Below, one piece after another: positions 57,713-64,000 of a stretch of DNA of 64,000 nucleotides (its first letter is position 1; the number at the start of each line of letters is the position of its first letter). The position numbers and the translations under genes were made by a program. A model generated the notes under the pieces. It was not told the DNA's origin. It made no database searches and worked only from the letters and a program-made list of their open reading frames with translations. The stretch is from the NCBI GenBank assembly GCA_946902985.2, contig OX336393.1, positions 48,855,348 to 48,919,347 on the forward strand, given 5' to 3'. The DNA comes from Meconema thalassinum (taxonomy: Eukaryota > Arthropoda > Insecta > Orthoptera > Tettigoniidae).

Positions 57713-58228
57713 TTCAATAATATTTCAATAATAAACTGCTTTAGGGACACACATCAAACAGAGCAAAATAACAACATCTGAGCAACATTTTTCACCATAT
57801 ATAAATTTGAGCAATTTTCTGTCTTAAATCTAACTTATAATTACCTTATAATTAACCTTCGTAGACACTTCATGTTGAAATAAACTCAAGCACATGTTCA
57901 AGTTTCTTTGGTTCATTTTAAAATATCCTAACACAAATAATTTACATTTACAATCCAAATAATTTAATTTTATCTTTAATATGACTACCCATGTCATAAG
58001 CCGGTCAAATAAAATAAGACTCCAGATCATAGGCGATTTTTCTAAGTTTCCAGCCTATTTAACCTCTCTCAAGTTGTATAAGATCTGATCTTTTCTGAGT
58101 GTAATTTTCCTAATACAACACAACATTTAATCCCTATATAATCACACTCTCAAATTCTACAATTGGCTAAGACATCTAACAAAGAATCAACATCTTTATT
58201 TGAGTCTTCACAATCCCTTTGACATCGA
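57713..58228 (-). other. Untranslated leader of the LTR element
   Basis: AT-rich sequence between the tandem primer-site region and the gag ATG, without a recognisable frame. It is the place to expect a packaging signal, but none can be read directly. Confidence 0.5.
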
Positions 58229-58413
58229 TAACTTGGTAATCCAATGTTATTCGAACACTCCACAAAAATTGCGGTGCCAATTCTACTGCAATAACTTGGT
58301 AATCCAATGTTATTCAAGCACTCCGAACTTCGATTGTGCCAATTCTACTGGCGTTCAACCTGGTAATCCAGTGTTGTCAATCGAGCCCCACACGTTGATT
58401 GCGCCAATCCTAC
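58229..58413 (-). promoter_or_regulatory. Primer-site-like sequence in a threefold 62-bp tandem repeat
   Basis: Seven bases after the 5' LTR, in element orientation, TGGCGCAATCAACGTGTGG begins. TGG plus a tRNA-like stretch at this place is expected of a primer-binding site; CAACGTG-GGGCTCGA resembles the complement of a lysine tRNA 3' end with small interruptions. The whole 62-63-bp segment, each time starting CAGTAG(G/A)ATTGGC and ending GGATTACCA(A/G)GTT, is repeated three times in tandem (about 58229-58291, 58292-58353, 58354-58416). Confidence 0.55.
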
Positions 58414-60768
58414 TGTCCCCGTTATCCGGATAGTAGGCTGTCAGATATCCGCCCCCTCAATCGGATTGCCAATAATCAAACGCACCGGCACAGCTACATC
58501 AATGAAAATGGCACTGACAGATACTATCGAGATTAGAGCACAATAGTTAACAAGAAAATTATTGTGGAACACACCAAAATATACGGGGGTTCATACTTAC
58601 CTTTACTTACCTCTTAAATTTATCTCGGGGACTGGGTTGTCAACTGGATCACTTAAAGCGTGCCCACACAATAACCTCCACCATGATATTTAAAATGAAC
58701 CATAACTAAGACGAGAAACTTTAAACTGCACAATAATTTATTTCACATAAAGAATGAATTTAACAAAAATAAACAACAAAATCCACGTGGCAATCAGAAG
58801 CCATCGACCACATAACCATGTCCTCCTGTCGGACTTGTATACTCTACATACAATGTTTCAGCTTTCTCAAGCTCAAAATAACGTAATTAATAATGCACTT
58901 GGAATGGAAACGGGATTTGGGACGAGACACTTATAGCAATTGGTTTGCGTGTTTATATACTTCATATTTTATTTATAGCCACAAGGCTATTATGGAGACG
59001 TCCTTGGCCTCTATCATACAGTTGTCCGGGCCAGCTGCAATGCACCTGCATCGTCAAAGTGGACTCACCCCTCCGTTCAACCCTAGCATAAGCGAGTTAC
59101 ATCAGAGCCTAGCTCTCCTTTTCAAAACACGTTAAATGTCCACTTCTCAACTGAAATATTATCACGCAAATCTTTTAAATGATCCATTCAAACACCAGTG
59201 GATTACTCCAACAATCCCAAATCATGTTTAATTGTTCAATCCACATGTTTAATTAGCGTTGTTTAGAGTATAATAACAAAACTCTAAATGTTAATAACAA
59301 AAGTTCATTAATTATTTATAACAATAATAAATTGTTTATAACAATGTCAAACGACAATTGGAAATTTATACACGCCTCTATTAATCCCTTTCATTACAAA
59401 TTATTTAACAAAGATATTTACAAAATTATTTACAATATTATATTGTTTATATTATTTATATAAGAAATACATTAAACCACACGTTTATCCGGTTGATAAT
59501 TACTCAAATCATGGTGATATAATCGACCAATGAAGGTTAGTTATATTTAACTGTCAAATTCAGGTTTAATAAGGTTTAATAATTATTATTAATATTTGTG
59601 ACGGTAACCTCCATTCAAAATCTTCATCTCAAATTATTTAACACTCTTGTTAACTTTAACAGTATCTTCACATGAATAACTTTCAAAGAACCAGGACAAT
59701 ACATTCAGCGGAAAAATACTTCGCTCAAAACGCACAAAATTGCTCAACAATAGGCCCAGAATTCATCATATATCTTCATATATATGGCATCAAAATCTTC
59801 CAAATTACATACAAAAACCTCCACTCATAAATTCAACAACTTCATTTATTACTGTGGGAACCTCCTTCATTATTCAAGGGCATTACTCATCAGCGACTTT
59901 TACACATCCACTGAACTAACGATTATACATCCATTGTTCCTCTTTAAAAATTCTTATATTCATCAATTGTATTAATGTCTGTTATTATTTAACCTTCGTG
60001 GGTTTCATTCATGAATCGATATGAAGTAAAAATTTGCCAATCACAAATACATTTAATAGCAAATACGATTAGACACTCCTCCCTGGTCTATCAAAATTGA
60101 GATTAATATCTTCAAAGTAACGCAGTATAAAAATACTATCTTCAATCAAAGTTCATCTAAACTGCATGAATAGTCGAATAGAATACAATTAGACTGTGGA
60201 ATGCAAACATTATTGTTCCAATCTAGAATTGAGAAAAATTCCTATCAAATGTTCATTACAATAGTGTATTCAATAACTCGTAATCAAAGTTCATATTTCA
60301 TAAAATTGTCTATAATGCAATGATAAATGTCTATGTTGCAATCATGTTCATAAGACGACTAGTATTTCAAAGATCGTCGATAACGTATTAGATTTTAACG
60401 CTCTAAAATCATTTAATCATTCTTCTTTCTTGAGGATGACAGAAAATTGGTCAAAGTAATTTACTGAATAGGATTACTTTAATAAAATGACACGCTGTCT
60501 GACTTCAAATCTGCCATAGCAAATCGTTAACTTTACAGTCAAATCGTGACTACAAAAATATGCAAATTAATGAAAGAATCTAAATTATCAGTTTCAACTG
60601 ATCCAAAATTATTTAACTGTGCCAATGACATAACAATGTCTCAACAAATCGTAGAAAAAGGCATAAATCATCGAAGTGTACTGAGTACAGAAATGTCAAT
60701 CAAGAAAATGGGGCAAAAGATAGGACAAAAAATATGGGAAAATGGTTGCTCAGATATCGCTACATGAC

Positions 60769-61203
60769 TCAAATAATACAAGAAACGTTCACGACTACCT
60801 TATCTGTTGATTGAAGTTCTAGAGGAAAGTTTTCAAAGAAAACTGCTGTTGGTTCCATTTCACCAGCATAAAGATGTGCTCCGACCTCGAACCTGGAATC
60901 AGCGTCCTCGGAGAATCGAACTGCTTCCTCCTCCGGAAATTGCACTGCTCCATGTATACGAAAGACATCCTTCTGGCAAAATTCTTCTTTGTGAGCCGGG
61001 TCCACCCTGGCCTCTCTTGAAAGTTCCCTGAAGTTCCAGTCGTAATTCGCCATGAAGTTTATTGCAGTTATTTCCGCAGAAATATTCATAATCGTGGAGT
61101 ATGATGATATTTCCACTGTCATTTGATATAATTCAGCGATGGATTCACGATGCATGAGTGTAGTTGGATGTTCACTACATGCTCGCTTTTGTAGAATGAC
61201 CAT
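60769..61203 (-). CDS. Unrecognised 144-codon ORF in the 5' LTR
   Basis: Identical reading frame to 53504-53938, in the upstream LTR. If transcribed from the 5' LTR promoter it would lie either upstream of or in the leader of the genomic RNA, depending on where transcription starts. Confidence 0.35.
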   Translation of the reverse strand: MVILQKRACSEHPTTLMHRESIAELYQMTVEISSYSTIMNISAEITAINFMANYDWNFRELSREARVDPAHKEEFCQKDVFRIHGAVQFPEEEAVRFSEDADSRFEVGAHLYAGEMEPTAVFFENFPLELQSTDKVVVNVSCII

Positions 61204-61817
61204 TAACGAAGTTCCATGCTGTTACTTCACTCCATCGATATATGTCCCAATTGCATTAAAGCCTTAGCCTTCCATCTCAACTTCTGTTATAATCATTGAA
61301 AGCACTGCAAGATTATAATGTTCCATAATAGAATGTATCGTTGTAACACCAAACGTATTCTCCAATATCACGGTTGTAACACGTGTCAGCCGTAGTGTAT
61401 ACTGTGGAAATTTAAAAGTGCCTCTCAGGTGGCGAGAAAATCACTTTTGTCTGCAGCCTTAAAATGCCAATATCTTTCAAAGTATAACTGTGAAATTGTT
61501 CAAATCTTCTACACACCTCAATGTTGTACTGCCCAATTGAATTATAATAAAGGCAGAAGTTAACTCTTTATATCTTATCTGGTAGAAACGTTAATGTGAG
61601 CGTTACAACTTCACCTAGTTTTGAACAGCGTAAAATGGAACTGCTCCGTGTTCGTTCGATGCGCCGGGCTTTAACCACACGCTAAAGACAACTTGCTTCA
61701 CTTATTCACTCGACAATGACAATATAACATCTGAAATATATATGCGGTATCAGCGGTATGAGAGATATGAGAGATATGAGAGCTCCTCTATCCTGTGCAC
61801 GACCTTTTATCAACTTC

Positions 61818-62147
61818 TTAAGGGGCGTATCCATCCCTTCCATAGCCTGTTGCTCCGTCATTGCTAGAAGTTTTAACTTTGGCTATACTTGACGGATTTT
61901 CAAATTTCAAAAACTCAAAATTAATTTCTTCAAAATTCCAAATCAATGCCATAACTGAAAATAGTTTTCCACAAATCTGCATGCCAAAAGCAATCAAATA
62001 TCGTAGTTTCAGCAATCTCCGTCTTCCTTCCAAACTATCGTTCATTGGTTCGAGTCTCTCCTCCAATAGCGTAAGTTCTTCCTTAGCACAATACCTTGTT
62101 TCCTGCGACTGCGTCGTAAATCTCAGATCTTTCTCGAACAAAATCAT
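61818..62147 (-). CDS. Unrecognised 109-codon ORF in the 5' LTR
   Basis: Same frame as 54553-54882, unchanged. It is near the start of the 5' LTR, where U3 regulatory sequence is normally found, which makes a protein-coding role less likely. Confidence 0.3.
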   Translation of the reverse strand: MILFEKDLRFTTQSQETRYCAKEELTLLEERLEPMNDSLEGRRRLLKLRYLIAFGMQICGKLFSVMALIWNFEEINFEFLKFENPSSIAKVKTSSNDGATGYGRDGYAP

Positions 62148-62309
62148 GACGTCACCAAGAATCTCAGCTCCACCAGCCTACTTGCATGAAATCTGCGTCA
62201 TCCGTGCCTACGTCATGAATATACACGTCACAACTATGACATCCATAACTTTATTCATATTTGCCAATACAGCCATCGTGGTCTCAATATAATTCAATTT
62301 ACGGGGGCA

Positions 62310-63035
62310 GAACGTGGCTAATTCGAACTTCTATAATTCGAAATTTTCTTTAATTCGAATTTTTCTCTCCGTCGCTAGCATTTTTATACAATTAATGCTA
62401 AAAAATCGTGGTTAATTCGAATTATATTTTGGATAATTCGAAGTTTTTACATGTAAAAAGCCGATCGGAAGCCAAAAGTTGGGTTCGGAATTCCTGAAAA
62501 ACGACGTATCATTGGCATGCGGCCCCTACTCGATGGTTTTGCCTACATGACTAACAACACGCCTGTGACGCTCCTTCCAAGGTCAATGCCCAACCCCTCC
62601 CCATCCCATTGTTTTGCAACGCTCCACATCTCATAACTCATAACAGTGTCATCCCTTACACCTGTCTGGTAGTGCGTGCTGAGTGGTCTGATTAGATTTG
62701 TGGTTGTTGTCTAGAAGTTTGGTTTTGCCTGTATTTTAATGTGTGTGTACAGAACTGTAATCAAAGCCGTGGGTTCCATACAAAACTTTGACTTTGGCGG
62801 AGAAAATAGCGGTGATTAAAGAAGTGGAAAAGAGAATGAAGGAAAAAATCTGAATTTGCAAAGGCTTTCGGGATTCCTCCAAACACATTGTCTACATACC
62901 TAAAGAAAAAATACAAAATTCTCGGTTATGAAAATGAGAGTGGCAAAGGCCGAAAAAGGTTAAGGGAACCGGAAAATTTGAATTTGAATATTTTCTCTAC
63001 CTTTTTCAAAGAATTTACATAATTCGAATTATCCA
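62310..63035 (+). pseudogene. pogo/Tigger element with CENP-B-type transposase start
   Basis: GTGGCTAATTCGAACTTC and further TAATTCGAA blocks form the 5' terminal region. The plus strand then encodes TLTLAEKIAVIKEVEKRMKE, and after a one-base frameshift near 62849 EFAKAFGIPPNTLSTYLKKK and ILGYENESGKGRKRLRE. This is the CENP-B N-terminal helix-turn-helix of pogo/Tigger transposases. The DDE domain is missing: similarity stops near 62970 and a TTCGAATTATCC end-like block follows. It was therefore an internally deleted, frameshifted copy. The 11-kb LTR element inserted nine bases from its left tip. Confidence 0.78.
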
Positions 63036-63287
63036 ACTTTTATTGTATTAGTGTGTGTTATCTGTGATTCAGGTAGAAGGACTGCAGACGGTCAATTTTT
63101 CAAGTAGTTCCTACTTTTGCTACCAAATGCTACCGTCCACGACACCTAGCTGCAGACTTGTCTACTAGATGCACCTGGCGGATAACGTTGGAACTAATAT
63201 AGCGTTATCAAACTAAACTACAAATTTTAGCTTCACACACGTGTAATTAGTGGAAGGATCTTTTTCTTGCCATAATTCTATGACATA
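63036..63287. other. Unassigned intergenic DNA
   Basis: No gene or recognised repeat. Confidence 0.4.
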
Positions 63288-63440
63288 GGATCGCCGGCTT
63301 TAGTTCCCCTCCAAAGGAAGACATACTGAGGGATTTTTAACGCTCTTAAAAATACGATGATTCGGCCGAGTTTGAACCCGCGACCTTGGGCGAAGAAGGT
63401 CAGCTTGCTACCAACTACCACACTGTGATTCAGTAACTAC
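63288..63440 (-). mobile_element. SINE of the 39.7-kb family, interrupted at its 5' end
   Basis: It shares TTTTTAACGCTCTTAAAAA, CGGCCGAGTTTGAACCCGCG (B box complement), ACCTTGGGC and CAGCTTGCTACCAAC with 39640-39750. Near its tRNA-like 5' end another SINE has inserted at 63441. Confidence 0.65.
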
Positions 63441-63784
63441 TAAAAAAATCCACAGCCTGCTTCCAGTCGACCGACCGGGTCAGGGAATGGAATGAATGAA
63501 GCCCCCATCTAGCGGCGAGGAGATGAACTGTGCCTGCTGCCGACGCCTGTCGCACTCCCCTGGGGCAATGATTAAATGAATGACAGCTGAAATGAAATTG
63601 CAGAGTATTGCTGGAATGAAATTTGTGTCAGGGAAATCCGGAGTACTCGGAGAAAAACCTGCCTGCCTCTGCTTTGTCCAGCACAACTCCCACATGGAGT
63701 GACCGGGATTTGAACCACGGACCCAGTGATGAGAGGTCGGCGTGCTGCCGCCTAAGCCACGGAGCCTCTCGATTCAGTAACTAC
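63427..63784 (-). mobile_element. tRNA-headed SINE with perfect 14-bp target duplications
   Basis: The insert 63441-63770 is flanked by GATTCAGTAACTAC on both sides (63427-63440 and 63771-63784). On the minus strand it starts GAGGCTCCGTGGCTTAGGCG (A box), has GGTCCGTGGTTCAAATCCCG (B box), a body with GGTTTTTCTCCGAGTACTCC and CTCGCCGCTAGATGGGGGCT, and ends GGCTGTGGATTTTTTTAGTA. A 71-codon frame inside is not a gene. The insertion is recent enough to keep exact duplications. Confidence 0.92.
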
Positions 63785-63833
63785 CGAAGAATTCAAATGA
63801 TTATACCACTCGTACATCACTCATTTGATTTGA

Positions 63834-64000
63834 GGCTGGCAGCGTGGCTCAGCGGCAACGTTCTCACTTGCTGGCGCAGTCATCTGACATTTGTGGATGC
63901 GCAAATGCGAGGGAGCCGGGTCAGTAGATTTACTGGCACGTTAAAGATCCCCTTCGGGGCAAAATTCCGGCAGTCCGGCGTCTCTAAAAGCCGCAGTAGT
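63834..64000 (+). mobile_element. SINE of the 23.1-kb family, box B deleted, cut by window edge
   Basis: GCGTGGCTCAGCGGCAACGT (A box) is followed by CACTTGCTGGCGCAGTCATC. The 25 bases carrying the B box in the 23.1-kb copy are missing between the repeated pentamers GCTGG and CCTGG. The body GTTAAAGATCCCCTTCGGGG continues to the window end. Confidence 0.85.

Larger units (their letters stand above)
51148..62309 (-). mobile_element. Gag-only LTR retroelement with 3.9-kb LTRs
   Basis: Two direct repeats of about 3.9 kb bound a 3369-bp internal region. Orientation is minus: both ORFs, the polypurine tract beside the left LTR and the primer-site-like sequence beside the right LTR agree. Only gag-type coding is present, with no protease, RT, RNase H or integrase in any frame. 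It resembles the non-autonomous classes known from plants (LARD, or TR-GAG where gag is kept). The LTRs differ at only about ten sites I could find, so insertion was recent and must have used proteins supplied by another element. It interrupts a pogo/Tigger element with a four-base duplication, GTAC and GAAC, differing by one base. Confidence 0.85.
58414..62309 (-). repeat. 5' LTR (3896 bp)
   Basis: Nearly identical to 51148-55044. Differences I could see include one missing T in the run near 59367 and single-base changes matching left-LTR positions near 51330, 51379, 51665, 51678, 51840, 51917, 52485, 52529 and 54457. As the 5' LTR it should hold the element promoter, but no TATA box can be assigned with confidence. 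Confidence 0.88.

Noticed and set aside
51148..62309. Segmental duplication instead of an LTR element
   Set aside because: TG..CA ends, an adjacent polypurine tract, a primer-site-like sequence, gag coding on the matching strand and insertion into a pogo terminus all fit an LTR element.
51148..62309. Endogenous retrovirus with an envelope gene
   Set aside because: No pol or env-like frame; the hydrophobic stretch in the 109-codon LTR frame is too weak and misplaced.

Overview
The window is eukaryotic, AT-rich intergenic DNA built almost entirely from transposable elements and their debris. I found no host gene I can support and no prokaryotic signal (no operons, Shine-Dalgarno sites or CRISPR). 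RTE-type LINEs, tRNA-headed SINEs, P, pogo, hAT-like and mariner pieces, Penelope remnants and Helentron-like elements with CAGA microsatellites point to an arthropod, most likely an insect with a large repeat-rich genome. A polyneopteran such as a katydid, cricket or stick insect is only a guess.

Layout. 0-9 kb: a mariner C-terminus, a Tc1-like N-terminal scrap, a foldback MITE (0.83-1.41 kb), a frameshifted gene fragment (2.2-2.7 kb), an RTE remnant (3.1-4.9 kb) and a 13-unit array of about 163 bp (5.1-7.3 kb). 9-24 kb: a SINE with perfect target duplications, a minus-strand LINE split by a Helentron-like element, two more Helentron-like copies, a second LINE remnant and a second SINE with perfect duplications. 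25.1-27.5 kb: a degenerate P element (THAP domain, coiled coil, catalytic region) carrying a hAT-type MITE. 28.1-30.6 kb: a large foldback element interrupted by a Helentron-like copy. 31-38 kb: another Helentron-like copy, a near-full-length RTE and an RTE 3' half. 38-45.7 kb: pairs of long inverted-repeat elements, a SINE and a Penelope remnant ending in a GIY-YIG tail. 45.9-50.6 kb: Helentron-like copies, one nested inside an older one.

The most striking object is an 11.2 kb LTR retroelement on the minus strand (51148-62309). Its two LTRs are about 3.9 kb each, very unusually long, and I counted only about ten differences between them. The internal region is only about 3.4 kb and carries gag-type coding sequence alone: a 541-codon ORF with 19 uninterrupted heptads, then a 285-codon retrotransposon-gag ORF. 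There is no protease, reverse transcriptase or integrase. It inserted into a pogo/Tigger element, whose two halves flank it. It looks like a recently mobilised, gag-only, non-autonomous element that depends on an unseen autonomous partner.

A second theme is a Helentron/HINE (DINE-1-like) family with seven good copies, each with matched subterminal repeats, an internal module of about 290 bp present once or twice, a CAGA/CA microsatellite and a 3' hairpin. Three of the insertions have recoverable empty sites. 62.3-64 kb holds the rest of the pogo element and a cluster of SINEs, one inserted in another.
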